From: Stenopsyche tienmushanensis
Lineage: Eukaryota > Arthropoda > Insecta > Trichoptera > Stenopsychidae
Assembly (NCBI GenBank): GCA_008973525.1
Contig: WACJ01000112.1
Coordinates: forward strand, 496,001-560,000
Reading direction: 5' to 3'
Length of the DNA: 64,000 bases
Made by a program: the position numbers and the translations under genes
In this document: piece by piece, positions 12,001-23,015 of the stretch
Layout: the number at the start of each line of letters is the position of its first letter
Numbering within the stretch: the first letter of the stretch is position 1
The notes under the pieces: generated by a model
The model's database searches: none
The model's input: the letters and a program-made list of their open reading frames with translations, nothing else
Told to the model about the DNA's origin: nothing

Positions 12001-15000
12001 CAACATCTTCGATATCATAATGATTGATTTTTTTAAACATATAAAATAGCTGCCTCTTTAACCTAAGTTGACTGCTCTCTGGCCTCATTATACAGAATAC
12101 CTTCATAAGGATATCCATTTTTTGAATCACAGACTCACCTATTGGTTTTTATAGACACATGGTGCAAAAAACATTTTCTGCAGCACAATAAAAATAAAAA
12201 TATCATACTAAATATAGATTTTTCCAAACATATGTTGTGAAAGAATTTCCTACTACATAGATATAAATGCTTGTCAACATGAAAAATATAATAAAATATT
12301 TTATCAAAGGGATGAAAAATTCCTTATGGTACACGAAGACAAACGTGATTTCTTATTCAAATTCGATGCAAAAGTAAAATGGTATGACTATACCATTTTA
12401 TTGACAGAAGGATTAACCGGACCGTAAGAGGTCAATCGTGTTTGATTAGAGTTCCATTAGGATAAATTTATTTTCCCAGATTCGGTTTCACAGTCACACA
12501 GAACTAATGTGATTTCTAATTTCCGTCTTGATGAAAAATCAACTAGGAAAATTTATAAACGGGAAGAAATAAATATTCTCATCGTGTACCATAATTTAAG
12601 AATCATCAATACACGTGGCTGTCTATGGAATCGCGTGCGCATTCATCAATGGCAGGGCGAAGGTTAAACGACATAAATCTATTTTACTGGGTGATTAATC
12701 ATTTGATTTTGTAGTAATACAACAACGCCTCATAAAATGAGATACAGATCGGCCATTCGGCGATTTTACTGCAACCATATAAAATTAATGTGGCAATCAT
12801 TTGACTCCCATGGGACATTGAATTTTTCGATTATCCTCGACGTTATCGTCCCCTTTGTGATGGATCATAAACGAAGAGCTTTCGTTCATCCTGAATATAT
12901 TTTTTGGATCGGTTGCTGGATAATGTTGAAGTGTCCATTACATCGCTTAATGTCATTAGCTTAATTAGCACTATAACAGTGGTCCGAAAGCTTTTAAATT
13001 GATAATTGAACGCACGTGCTTTTGTAAATAGTAAATTGCGAATAAATTACTTGGTTTTACATGATGATTAATTTACTAGGATTTTTGTTAACGCTTCCAA
13101 GCTGTTGTTGTTGATTTAATATTGGTTCATTTTAATTCATCAAGGGAAGTATTGTTAAGCATTCGATTGGAGCAAAATATGCAATTGAAATAATATGCAA
13201 TGCAAAGTATATTTTATGAATAAATATTTGTTTGTTGGAATATAATCTTTGTAGTTGATGAAAGTTAGCTTATAATAATATCCGTTGTGATTTCAGCACA
13301 TCCGTTTATTGTTTCTTCGTGGGCCGATTTATAGGCGGAGTAGCAGTAGGTGCAATCAGTGTGGCAGTTCCTTCTTATGTGGCGGAAATGGCTCAACCAG
13401 CCATGAGAGAAGTTCTTGGAAATTTCTATCATATACAACTTTCTTTTGGAATATTCTTCGGTTTCCTTCTTGGTGAGTAAACATAGCCAGATTCAAATTT
13501 AAGAATTTATAATTAAGAACAACACCCTTAAACTACCTAAAATTCTGATGAATTGATTGCTTGAGATTGTGCCATCCTATTGTACTGGTTACATAATTGA
13601 TCGATATACAATTAAAACTCAATTGTTCAATTCTTTCGAGTTTAATATTTTCTAAAATATCAAAATAAGTCAAGAACGTCCAATGGTTCATAATTATGAA
13701 GGATACCCTAAACGATCGGTTAGTAAGGAGTACAATTGTTCAAAAGCTTGCTTTCTTCTTATGACTGCTTATCTTTTATAGACGACGTTAAAATAAGGCG
13801 CTCGAACAAAATGGAGAAAAATAAAATATTGAATTCTCTGAAATACCATTTATTTACTTATCGCGATAATTTTTGATTCATTTGAATATCAAATAATTGA
13901 AGTTCCATTGAAATATCTTTTGGACAATTGCGAATCATTTGAATATAAATTTCTTTCGAGTTATCTTAGGCTATTTACACCTTTATTATATAATTTTCAT
14001 GAGAAAAAATTAATTTCAGTTGACAAGTCATACATTATCTTATATTTATTCCCTAAAAAATTTTGATTCGTCCGACATATTGTAAAGCATAAAATACACA
14101 TGGCATTTTATAAATATAATAATAGCAATATATAAAAAAGGACTTTGTATTCAAACGATAAGACCATTTAATGCATGTTAGTGAATATGGAAGAAGCGTT
14201 TTCCACAATATGGGCCAAGACCACATGTGGAGACTGCAATTCCTCATACGATGAAAATCTGAATAAAGCCATTATATTGTATTTTCAAACGAATAAATCA
14301 AAGCAAGCTGTTTGAAAACATGAGTTAGAATTTATTAAAATGATCAAAAATATTCTATTGCATTTCGTCGTATAACGAGCACATATGCTCGCAGTGGCTG
14401 TTGTATTGAATCGTAAAAGAATAAATTTAAATACTGTCAAAGATAGTTTGTATAATACAAGACCGTTCATATTTTTACGGTGTGGTATTTAAAAGAAAGC
14501 ACATTTTTCATTGCAATGCTACCATATGATTTACATCGTAGATATTCAAATTTTGTAGACCCAAAGTAATTTGTTTCAATGAAATATCGCGAGCAATTCA
14601 AACCTTCAGAATTGTATCACGCAAACGTATTTGTTAAGTCATTCCAATAAATCCCTCGCAGAATATTTTGCTAACAAAATACGATGTGTTGGCCGAATGT
14701 TGCGCTGTTTCCGATAAATATTTGGCAATAATTTGGCCGATACAATTTGATGCTTTCGAGATGATATCATTGAAAGATGTCGAAAAAATGTGTGTCCAAA
14801 ACGAAATTTCCCGACTCTCGACTTTGAACACGTATTTCGATTTTTCCGAGCAAACTTTCACAATTTCAACCGGAACACGCTGAAGTTTTCAGCACGCTAG
14901 ACCTTTTTATTCACGCTACCTTAAGACTTCTTAACGTAACAGTATAAACTTTCATCGTATTTTACGGAGTTGAGATTCGGAAAGCAAAATGGTTAAAAAA

Positions 15001-16883
15001 ATGGCCTCGAATACGGCTTAATTGAAATAGTTTGACATTCTTAATAAAGCATTGCCGTTTGAATTTAATTGGGATTAATTTCCATCTTGAGGAAATTTTC
15101 CCAACAAAAACGTCTCGAAGAAAACTTCAATTGATAATTTCTCGAGCAATTTAATAGGTTATCATCGGCTTAAAGATTTTCACAAATATTGCGTAAATAT
15201 AAGGCATTCATATTTGAGTGAAATTATACCAAATTTAATTTCAAAACGAATAAGATTAAAATCAGTATCACATCTACCAGTAACACAAATATTAATTTGG
15301 TTTTTGTGATGAAAATAGTTTTTTTTTGAAAATAAATCTATATATATATTTTTAAGGGTTTTTTGTACTTAAATTTCCGTTGTGCTATTACCCTAATTTA
15401 TTAAAACCTTTTTACATATATACTTTTTGATATTTCCGTTGAAATTCTTGTAGCAATTTATAAAGCGTGTATTTTTTTAAACACTTTATGCGATAAATTT
15501 CGTATAAATTCCGGATTTTTAGCATTAAACATCGCCTGGAATTCGAGTGATTTTTGTAAGAAATTTATAAATTTCTATTCATATAAGCCTTTCTTGTAAA
15601 AATAAAATCGTCCGCCGTAATTGTGTTAAATTTGGGTTATATTATCTGATTTTTAAATTAAATAGATGTAAAAATAACACCTTTTTACTCGCTTGTATTT
15701 CAAAACCAAGTTTTGATTAAAAATGGATAGAAATTTTAGGGAAAAGTTAAGAGAATATAATTGAAAATGAGGGATATATATTTGTATAAAACAGTATTCA
15801 TGATATATTGTCGCAATTTGCTGCTTTTCCTCCTTGGTATATCAATATTTTGATGTGCTAATTGATAAATTCAAAATATAAACTATCATAATCCTGACCA
15901 ATTAATTTATTATCACTTCATAACGATCTGTTTATTTTGTTGTTGCAGGTTTGGTGCCAAGTGTGTCGACTATATCGATGATATGTGGCCTCGCAGCCCT
16001 CGTTTATTTCATTGCATTCCTCTTCATGCCAGAATCTCCAGTATATTTAATGACACAGGGGAAGGTTAATGAGGCTAGAAATTCATTGGGATATATAAGA
16101 GGGATTGGATGTGACATCGACGAAGAAATAAGCAGGATAAAAGAGTACATTGACGATTGTATCTCGACGAACAGCAATTTCAATGATTTTCTATCATCGA
16201 AATCTAACAGAAAGGCGATGATGATAATATTGTTCCTTGTAATTTTCCAACAAATGACTGGAATTAGTGCAATTTTGTTTTATATGTGGAGAATATTTTC
16301 GATTGCCGATGCGGGAATCCCTGCAAAATTTTCATGTATAATAGTTGCTTTTTTGCAATTAATCACAGCATGTATTTCTGCTGTTTATCTCTCGAAATTT
16401 GGAAGGAGGCACGTTTTGATAATATCCAATATTCTCATGGGGATTTGTGCCACCATTTTCGGCTTGTATTTACATTTCGATGCCATGACAGATATGGAAA
16501 AATATAATTGGGTTCCCATTGTGAGTTTATCAGTTTTTGTCAGTGTGTATGCTGGTGGAGTTGGACCCATGCCATTGTTGATGATGAGCGAACTCTTTCC
16601 GACGAACGCCAAGAACAAAGTCAATGCGCTTTCGACAATATTCGGATGGTTTACGGCGTTCATGGTGACGAAATATTATCAAGAGATGGTCGATTCTATT
16701 GGCACAGGATGGGCTCTATGGAATTATGGATCCGTTTGTGGTATTTGTGCACTTTTGATTCACCTATTTATGCCGGAAACCAAGGATAAAACACTGGAGC
16801 AGATACAAAAGGAACTCAATGGACATCACTTGGAAAGACATAAACATATCATCGAAGTAGACACTGATTTTTTAACGTGTTGA
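5885..16883 (+). CDS. Tret1-like: Facilitated trehalose/sugar transporter, Tret1-like (5 exons, 502 aa)
   Basis: The protein is an MFS sugar porter (SLC2-like) expected in the plasma membrane. In insects this family moves trehalose or hexoses down their gradient between haemolymph and cells. Joined exons 5885-6032, 6478-6566, 6650-6810, 13297-13472 and 15949-16883 give 1509 nt with no internal stop, and all introns are GT/AG. Residues 1-45 are a polar cytoplasmic N-terminus, then about 12 membrane segments follow. Family motifs are VGRFIGG (141-147), PSYVAE (158-163), PESPVYL (219-225), QQMTG (292-296), FGRR (342-345), GVGPMP then SELFP (395-409), and PETKDKTL (from 467). Length is typical. 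The ATG at 5885 (AAAATGG context) is preferred; the frame is open further upstream but has no earlier ATG. Oddity: the loop 2-3 motif, usually R-x-G-R-R/K, reads ERFATKK, which may shift transport rate or specificity. The substrate cannot be read from sequence. Confidence 0.93.
6478..6566 (+). CDS. Tret1-like transporter, coding exon 2
   Basis: The acceptor is TTTTTTAACTTACAG before 6478 and the donor AAG|GTATAT starts at 6567. It encodes residues 50-79, beginning VTLSAFSAGT and ending SQEISYIK: the first membrane helix and the start of the first outside loop. Phase is kept exactly with both neighbours (1+89 = 30 codons). Confidence 0.88.
6650..6810 (+). CDS. Tret1-like transporter, coding exon 3
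   Basis: The acceptor is CAATTTCCAG and the donor AAG|GTAAGT starts at 6811. It encodes residues 80-132, including EGSWIASLLNLGAFCGA (membrane segment 2), the loop ERFATKK, and the start of segment 3. The loop lacks the usual glycine and central arginine of the MFS motif-A region. Confidence 0.9.
6811..7259. other. Start of intron 3 of the sugar transporter
   Basis: Non-coding. At about 7125-7165 the sequence CTAGCGAATACCCGGCACGC looks like the border of a dispersed insect repeat, but I cannot assign it. Confidence 0.4.
7260..7760 (-). mobile_element. Penelope-like retroelement, 3' fragment with GIY-YIG endonuclease remnant
   Basis: On the minus strand, frames around 7755-7376 read CSACIKSYIETTNKHIT, then MTKHQNAILQLDYKSTVLE, NDHHINFDDTKSIAT and REAMEIEKRRNFAFDGRN. 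This order (CxxC...YIG-like...TR..EH, then a 'sALaeH...GH.i.f..tk.la' block, then 'reaiEI....nfNrd.G') is that of the C-terminal GIY-YIG endonuclease of Penelope-like elements. The GIY-YIG tyrosines are partly lost, stops lie upstream, and the reverse transcriptase part is absent, so it is a dead 5'-truncated copy. It sits inside intron 3 of the transporter, antisense to it. Confidence 0.7.
7761..11790. other. Intron 3 of the sugar transporter, central part
   Basis: No gene could be supported. Segment 8540-9250 is less AT-rich than its surroundings, but its open frames (8154-8511, 8670-8852) are not recognisable. A CAGGGTGTTTCGCATATGG word at about 9412 resembles the end of a DNA transposon, but no partner end was found. 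Confidence 0.45.
11804..11848. repeat. Imperfect hairpin in intron 3
   Basis: TAGCTTCGTTTTTAAGCT at 11804-11821 pairs with AGCTAAAAAACGGAACTA at 11831-11848 (15 of 18 positions) around a loop of mainly T. It could be the remains of a small foldback element or a transcript hairpin. No function is implied. Confidence 0.5.
12375..12400. repeat. Perfect 11-bp inverted repeat with 4-nt loop
   Basis: TAAAATGGTAT, loop GACT, then ATACCATTTTA: all 11 positions pair. It lies in intron 3, about 900 bp before exon 4. It might be a hairpin in the pre-mRNA or a cruciform-prone site. Confidence 0.6.
12401..13296. other. Intron 3 of the sugar transporter, end
   Basis: Non-coding up to the acceptor of exon 4. 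The open frame at 12737-12964 has no recognisable similarity and no flanking splice signals of note. Confidence 0.45.
13297..13472 (+). CDS. Tret1-like transporter, coding exon 4
   Basis: The acceptor is GTGATTTCAG and the donor is TTG|GTGAGT. It encodes residues 134-191, with codon 133 shared with exon 3 and codon 192 with exon 5. It carries the family signatures VGRFIGG and PSYVAEMAQP, then membrane segment 5. It is separated from exon 3 by a 6486-bp intron, unusually long next to the ~445- and 83-bp introns 1 and 2. Confidence 0.92.
13473..15948. other. Intron 4 of the sugar transporter
   Basis: A 2476-bp intron. Open frames on both strands over 14634-14883 overlap each other and match nothing I know. 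No transposon ends were seen. Confidence 0.5.
15949..16883 (+). CDS. Tret1-like transporter, last coding exon
   Basis: The acceptor is TTTGTTGTTGCAG before 15949 and the stop TGA is at 16881-16883. It encodes residues 193-502: PESPVYL, a central cytoplasmic loop, QQMTG, FGRR, SELFP and PETKDKTL. It therefore holds the whole C-terminal half of the transporter fold. It is the longest conserved open segment in the window. Confidence 0.95.
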
Positions 16884-16992
16884 GCCATCCGTAATGAGTG
16901 ATATTAAATATATAAATTATTTTAAAATGCGCTGTATATTATTAATCTTAATTGTACATATTAGTTATAATTAACATATATATTATTTACGA

Positions 16993-16998
16993 AATAAA
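16993..16998 (+). terminator. Poly(A) signal of the sugar transporter gene
   Basis: A canonical AATAAA lies 110 bp after the stop codon, followed within 30 bp by a T- and GT-containing stretch. Earlier AT-rich words (TATAAA-like at about 16910) are weaker matches. Confidence 0.6.
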
Positions 16999-17142
16999 AT
17001 TGTTTAAAATATTTGTTTCCCTTGTGCTTTACAAAATTGAAATAAGTAATTTAATCTTGAAACTGTCAAAATATTGCATATTGGGCTCATACAAGTGCAA
17101 AAATTGAAATATTTAATTCAATATACTTATTTAAAAAAAATA

Positions 17143-17900
17143 CAGTAGACTCTCGATTATCCGGGTTAATGCTTGAGAGGACGGACACGGATAACTGGAA
17201 AACACGGATAATCTAAATCACCAAATTTCTGCTTGGTTTCGAATATAATATCATATTAGCAATACAATTTTTAAGCAGACAAGTGGCCATTAGTATTTAA
17301 TACTAAGTATTACTAAAATGTATATTAAAAAAAATCTGTAATTTTTGTATGTTTTTGAGATGTTTAAACATTTTTTTCTTAAAGTTATTATATTCAAATA
17401 ATTTTAAGAAAAAAATGTTATTATATTACAAGCAATGTTTGAACATAACTCAGCGCCGTTTTATAATTAATGCATTCTATGCCCTTTTCTTGCTATAATA
17501 ATGGACAGGAATATTTTTCATTTTAATTCCCTTAAAATATCGAGGTTTATTTGCTTTTTCAATCACCAAAAGTCGCATTTTACGAGTTCCTCATACGTTT
17601 TCAGTCTCTTATCATCCCAGGTCCCTTTTCATAATCTTACACTCATTGTGATATCTGCTTTTATTTAAGGCATGAGAACAGGCGTTTGTTTTGGTAGAAA
17701 AGACACAAGTATCATCCTTATTGCTTTGGAGGGTTTTGTTTCTTTAATCTTGACCTGTGTATATAACATCTTATGTACACTGTTAGGGAGTGGTCTTATT
17801 ATCCAAGTTTCAACATATTTTTTTAATAATGTGGTCATATTGTTGTTATTAATCACAATAACATAAGGAAAAAATCTAGTACACTTCACTGTTAAATAAT
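17143..17900 (-). mobile_element. pogo/Tigger DNA transposon, 3' fragment
   Basis: The 3' TIR begins at 17143 (CAGTAGACTCTCGATTATCC) next to a TA dinucleotide. It is the reverse complement of the Tigger 3' end at 35553-35577. Subterminal repeats of CGGATAA follow, as is usual in this family. On the minus strand at about 17715-17670 the peptide FLPKQTPVLMP recalls the FLPPN(V/T)T..LIQPMDQG block of Tigger/pogo DDE transposases, but the match is weak and full of stops. The 5' end may be the piece at 22878-23013, separated by later insertions, or may be lost. Confidence 0.55.
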
Positions 17901-19311
17901 TGATAATAATGTGTTAAGAAAACTGATAAGTATTTAAAGTTTTGAAATTCTTATACATTCAGTTCATATGTTGTAATACTCATAAAAGCGTTCTTAATGA
18001 ACAGTAAGATTTAATAAACTAGGTAATTTATAAATTACATTAAGATAAAACCAGAAGCGGTTGCGAAACAAGAGAAATTCATGTCAAAGGATGTTAAAAA
18101 TTGAAAACAAGAAAGAGGCCAAGGCTCGTAATATTTTGGATGCCTTCACAAAGAGATTTATGTTTATTTGAATCAAATATATTACACAAATATGCATGAA
18201 ATCTGCGAATATGATATTTCAGCTTACTTAAAACTTTGCAGGATTTGCATAATGCGATCTGTTCAGCAAATTCGACCAATATGAAAACCGACGTCCACCG
18301 GACGGAGTAGATTGTGGTGGATAGTAGTAGATTGTGGTTTCGAGACCGGCTGATGTAAATTATTATTCCCAGGTTAAATCAGAAATGTGCTTTATAGAGG
18401 ATGTTTAACTTTGAAATTATGCAATCGATAGATCATAAACGGATTCAAGAAGGCACCTTTGATATTCAGTCAACGTTGAGTATCATATAATGCAACAGTT
18501 GGCTAATTGGAGTGTAAAAAATACAATTCGCATGAATGGGATTTGAGTAGAGCATTATTTTAATAGGATTTTGGATGGATAGGCTTAAACGGATGTGTGA
18601 CACATGTGATATGTGAAAAAAATCGTTTAGTGGCTTTATTATGGACAGGTTCATTGTGGCAAAATGCTTTCAGATCAATTCATAAAGCTTTGGATGGTAT
18701 TGTAAAAATGCATGTATTTATAAACGGATTACGTTCAAATTAATTGCATTTTGGTTGGCAGTAAAAGAGACGTCATTTGGTTAGCAATGCAGATTTTCGT
18801 ATCGATTCCAGCGATTCGCAATGGCGTTTAGTTTTCATATATTGACAAATTTTACTTGAATATTTTGCAGATAAATATACAAAAATTTTATAATAAAGAT
18901 TTTGTTACTGTTGAATTGAACGATTAGTTTATGAGAGATTATTTGTATTTGCTTCGATTTTATATAAAATTTGACGTCTTTTTTAGTTATGGGAGGTATA
19001 TTTTTCAGTAAAGGTGACATCTAAAATGGTATTTTTGTTTTGAATGCTTATAAAGATTTAATTCACTAAAAGCTCTTTTATATTTTGCTTATTTTCAATA
19101 TTTTCCAGACATTCTTAAAAATATATGAGTATCTGAAAAAATTCTAAACCGAGGTTTATCGCTTTAGATTTTTTTAAAAATAAATATTTACATAAACTAT
19201 GAATGTATCTAGGCGTTGTTTGTAGCTCCTCAATGTAAAGCTTACGCTAAGGGTAGTATATTGTTCACCAGCATAAAGCCACAGTGCATACTTGCCATTA
19301 TATTAATTATA
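17901..19311. other. Non-coding DNA between two Tigger pieces
   Basis: AT-rich sequence without a supported gene. It may be interior or flank of the Tigger copy at 17143. A TGTGGTGGATAG / TAGATTGTGGTT duplication lies near 18312-18340. Confidence 0.4.
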
Positions 19312-19313
19312 TA

Positions 19314-19847
19314 CAGTAGAACCTTAATTATCCGAACTAATTGGGGATTAAAGTAGTCTCACTTTATCGAATCCTTCCTTTTTCACAAATAGCTTCAATA
19401 TGTTAATAAATGTGTTTGCTGAAGTTATGTCAGTAGAAAACTTATCCTCATGATTTTCAAGTTCCCTGATACCATGTGACTTTTGATTTTTTTAAGCCAG
19501 CCCGAACTTGTTTTAAAGGTGGAATCTCCATTTAATTTTGTATTGAAAAATATTCCTTTTTCACACAATAATGAATCAGATTTTGGCTGTCCAGTTGATC
19601 GTATTTGTATAAACCACATAAAAAAACATTCTTCATGGTCTGTATTTTCTGATTGCTTTATAACTTTTCGCTCTGAGCTTTTATTTTCTAATATTAAACA
19701 ATTAGTAAACTTCATAATGTGCAATTCATCACGTACGTGAGCAAAAGTGAACACAATTCTCCACGTGCAAATCAGCAAATTATATATTTTTTATTTTATT
19801 TTGAACAGTTCGGATAATCGAAAACCCGGATAATCGAGGTTCTACTG
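19314..19847 (-). mobile_element. pogo/Tigger deletion derivative, both TIRs and TA duplication
   Basis: The left end CAGTAGAACCTTAATTATCC (19314) and right end, the reverse complement of CAGTAGAACCTCGATTATCC (ending 19847), are inverted repeats flanked by TA (19312-19313 and 19848-19849). At 534 bp it is far below the usual ~2.4 kb. It keeps the transposase N-terminal DNA-binding part on the minus strand and has lost the whole DDE region, so it could only move with help from another copy. Confidence 0.88.
19425..19778 (-). pseudogene. Tigger transposase, N-terminal CENP-B-type DNA-binding fragment
   Basis: The 117-residue frame reads ...NTDHEECFFMWFIQIRSTGQ, LCEKGIFFNTKLNGDSTFKT and SSGWLKKIKSHM. 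This is the CENP-B/Tc5-type helix-turn-helix domain of pogo/Tigger transposases: 'W..q.Rs.g.pisGp.l.eKA', then 'F.aS.GWL..Fk.rh'. The N-terminal psq-like helix-turn-helix is not evident, and the catalytic domain is missing because of an internal deletion. The frame is surprisingly open for a dead copy, so the element may be fairly young, or the open frame is chance. Confidence 0.8.
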
Positions 19848-19849
19848 TA

Positions 19850-20938
19850 ATTAAAATATTTAGCACTTAAAATGTGTTTTGTCCTTTTGATAAATGTTTG
19901 AGAAACGCTCGATGCTTTTAAAGCTCAAGTAAGTATAGTCTGCATCTCGAACATTTTTCTTTGAAGCTTTCGCAGTATTCTTTAATCAACACAATTGAAT
20001 GAATCCGTTTTTAAGTCTCTATGAACCTCATTCTTTATTTATTGTACGTCTTACTCTGGTCGATGCTCTGAGAAATCTCATCCCGACTGTTTCTATTTTC
20101 AATCTCATTCTCCTCGTCAGTATTCCGTGTTCAGCTCCATAAATTAACTTAGGATGGTAGGCAGACTTGAAAGGTGCAATCTCTGTAAATTCGAACAAAC
20201 AAAGCTTTTTTATGAATAACTTTTAATGAAGCGCAATGTTTCCGAGAGGCTTTTTATAGACGGCTCCAAATTTAGTTACAATAGCTGATTTACATCGCAG
20301 CGTACATTACATCGCAAGAACACTATTCTTATATTTTGATAAAAAATAATCGTGCCGAAATTTACCATTTGCGAATTTTCTAAAGCAACTTGTTGTTTAA
20401 TTTAGTATTTAAGGGATGAAGATACTTCATTTTTGTGAATAAATTAAGCGATTATACAGGCAAAAGAGCGTTTCATTTTAATTAAGCTCGCAAGACCTAT
20501 TTTCAATATAAAAGCCTTCAAATAAATTTCATTAAGTTTTCAATGCCTACGCATTGAAATATCTAAAAATAAATGCGATATCGGTGCTTAAAAGAATATC
20601 CGACCCGAAAGCTCCACAACGACACAATTTCAGCATGATAAATAATATCCATTGTGGATGAAGGTTGTATACTATTCGTTTGAATTGCAATATGTGAAGA
20701 ATTGCGGTGATGTGCAATTTTTGCATTACGTCAAGAGTCACTGGTGATATCTTCAGTGAGTTGAAAAATCGCAGTCGGATTCCATTAAATATGGCTGAAA
20801 GTTTAAAATATGAAAATGTCGTGCATTCGGTTAAATTGAAACTTCAGAAAATTTGTTTGCCGATATACAATGGATTATTTATATTGATACTTACGATGGA
20901 AAGTTCTGTAGTACTCTTATGAAAAAGTCGCCAAATTA
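19850..20938. other. AT-rich DNA without recognised gene
   Basis: Overlapping open frames on both strands near 20547-20922 match no family I know. Nothing else was seen. Confidence 0.45.
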
Positions 20939-21165
20939 TCAGGCAAGTTCGTGCGCATTTTTAGGATTTATTTTAAGATTCTCAATATTTATTTTCTAGG
21001 GGTACTAATATGCATCCGATGCTTACGAAAATCGGTGACCAACTGACTAATACAAGCCAAGTGACGAAAAATTTCGATAGATTCGAAATCGAATGTTAAA
21101 TCATATTTTATTTACACAATTTAATTTTTTTCCAAAAATGCGCCCGTACTTTTGGACTGACCTGA
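20939..21165. mobile_element. 227-bp mariner-type MITE
   Basis: The left end TCAGGCAAGTTCGTGCGCAT and right end (reverse complement TCAGGTCAGTCCAAAAGTAC, then GGGCGCATTTTTGG) form imperfect terminal inverted repeats. The left arm lacks about 8 bases. TA flanks both ends (20937-20938, 21166-21167). A related right end occurs at 58240-58319. The size and TA duplication fit a non-autonomous Tc1/mariner element. It has no coding capacity. Confidence 0.75.
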
Positions 21166-21167
21166 TA

Positions 21168-22877
21168 CTTGGTAAAATATCAAGGCTTTGATAATGGTAC
21201 ATTTAAAATTTAGCATAGTTTTTTTCAGTTATATATATTTTGCAACTTGTGCGACAAGCAAAAGTATTTTATTTAATTTATATCGAATTAAAATAAATGA
21301 TCTTTCATTCAAGGGAAAAATATCTATGCAAGAAATGGTCTTATTTCTATTTTTCATGGATTTAGACAGGAGTATTGCTATTTTTATTATTCATATAAAA
21401 TTAAAATAAATTATTTGTAATAATTATATGGCAAAGTGAGCCTTAAAAGCCTTCTTAGTTCAGCCTTAAAAGAAACTGGAGCGCTCCACGGAAACTTAAA
21501 CGACAAATAAAGGATAGATAACGTATTTAGCCTTTATTCTATCGATTTAATTTAGATCTATTTTTTATTGCGTTTTGTACTTAAAACGTAATCATTCAAT
21601 ATAACAATCATTTATATCTCGAAAACAATGATACAGCGAAAGTAATAAAACTTTTTACTTTTACTGCAAGATAATTGTTACTTGAGAGAATTTAACTAGG
21701 TTGATAAAATGTATTATCTTTATACAGTAGCCAAATAAATAACAAGCTCTCAAGCGAAGCAAAAGTGGTACGCCGAACTTAAAAATGGCGGTAACAACTC
21801 CACAAATAGAGCTGTAAAATCCAGTAATTTATTTTCTTGCAACTTGGAAAGTTTGAAACTAACGTCGTAAAACTCTGATAATGTGGTTAATTTCATTGAC
21901 TTTTTAGAGCAACTGTATTGAGGCTATTCAAAAACCTTGCAAAATCGATTGGAAAAACGTCCAATGATGTCTTCATATAGAATTCACTATGAGCTTATAA
22001 ATATTTTCCGTTAAGCAAATACATTTTTATAAATTTAATTTATAGCTTCAGTAGTGCTAAATCTTAATTTATAATAGGATTGCATCACTTTTAAAGCACC
22101 AAAGCCTATTTACACAGAGCTTAAGTAATTCCACGTGAAGGTTATGCGTGTAGCTTTCAACGTTTCAGTAACACCATATGAGGCATTGTAGTACGAACAT
22201 GGTGATAAATAATTGTAAGAGTACATTTTAATATTACATGAGCCTTAATAAAACAATGTGCAGGGCTTTTTTATCGCCAAAATTTAGGGCTTTAAATGAT
22301 GAGACTGAAATTTTTATACCCCTAACAAATCACCTGTCGTGTGTGAAAAATGCTGCAGCGTCCTGCTCCGGTTATGAGGGATAATCGCCACTTCTAATTT
22401 CCCCCAAGAGATTTTTCTAAAAAAAAAATACTTGTAACATTGTGTAAAGGAAATATTTATAAAATCATAAAAGAGTGGCCTTAAATTTCCAGCGGAATCG
22501 TGTCAATAGTGCCAGGAGTCGAAACTTTGATGAGTAATTTATGGCTTCAAAATTGTTAGAGAGCCAGGAGATTGATTATCAATTTAGTTTGAGTTGTGGT
22601 ACTGAGACACAAGGACGACTAATTGCTATATACCCTATCCTATCGAATGACATGTCAATATTCGAGTCAGAGATGATGGGCTCGAAATAATGAATATAAA
22701 TAATAGTTTATTATAAAAGACTAAATCGATCAATATTTATATTTTTAGATCCAGCAAATAAGCCCGAACCCGGATCTAGACGATTTATAGGAAATATGAT
22801 TAATTCAGATTCATCGAATTTTGTAGACATTCTCGACCTGATATTATGAGTCCATGTCAATATTTGGGCGAAAAAAT
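21168..22877. other. AT-rich DNA without recognised gene
   Basis: The open frame 21188-21409 is low-complexity and hydrophobic. Near 22645 and 22855 the words CATGTCAATATT(C/T)G repeat directly. A minus-strand frame (22711-22908) reads ESELIIFPINRLDPGSGLF and weakly resembles the dispersed repeat at 46783-46850. No gene was supported. Confidence 0.4.
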
Positions 22878-23013
22878 CCATCACGTACATGAGCAAAAGT
22901 GGATACAATTCTCTACGTGCAAATCAGCAAAAAAACTTTTTTTTTATTATTTTGAACAATCCGGATAATCTAAAATCCGGATAATTGAAGTCCGGATAAT
23001 AGAGGTTCTACTG
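22878..23013 (-). mobile_element. pogo/Tigger element, 5' end fragment
   Basis: From ATCCATCACGTACATGAGC (22878) to the TIR ending at 23013 (TA follows), this copy matches 19731-19847 closely, including GCAAAAGTG, ACGTGCAAATCAGCAAA and repeated CCGGATAAT words. Homology stops abruptly at about 22878, so the element is broken there. It may be the 5' half of the copy whose 3' TIR is at 17143. Confidence 0.75.
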
Positions 23014-23015
23014 TA

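Noticed and set aside
16286..16789. Three extra open frames overlapping the last transporter exon (both strands)
   Set aside because: They lie in other frames of a clearly conserved exon and have no family similarity.
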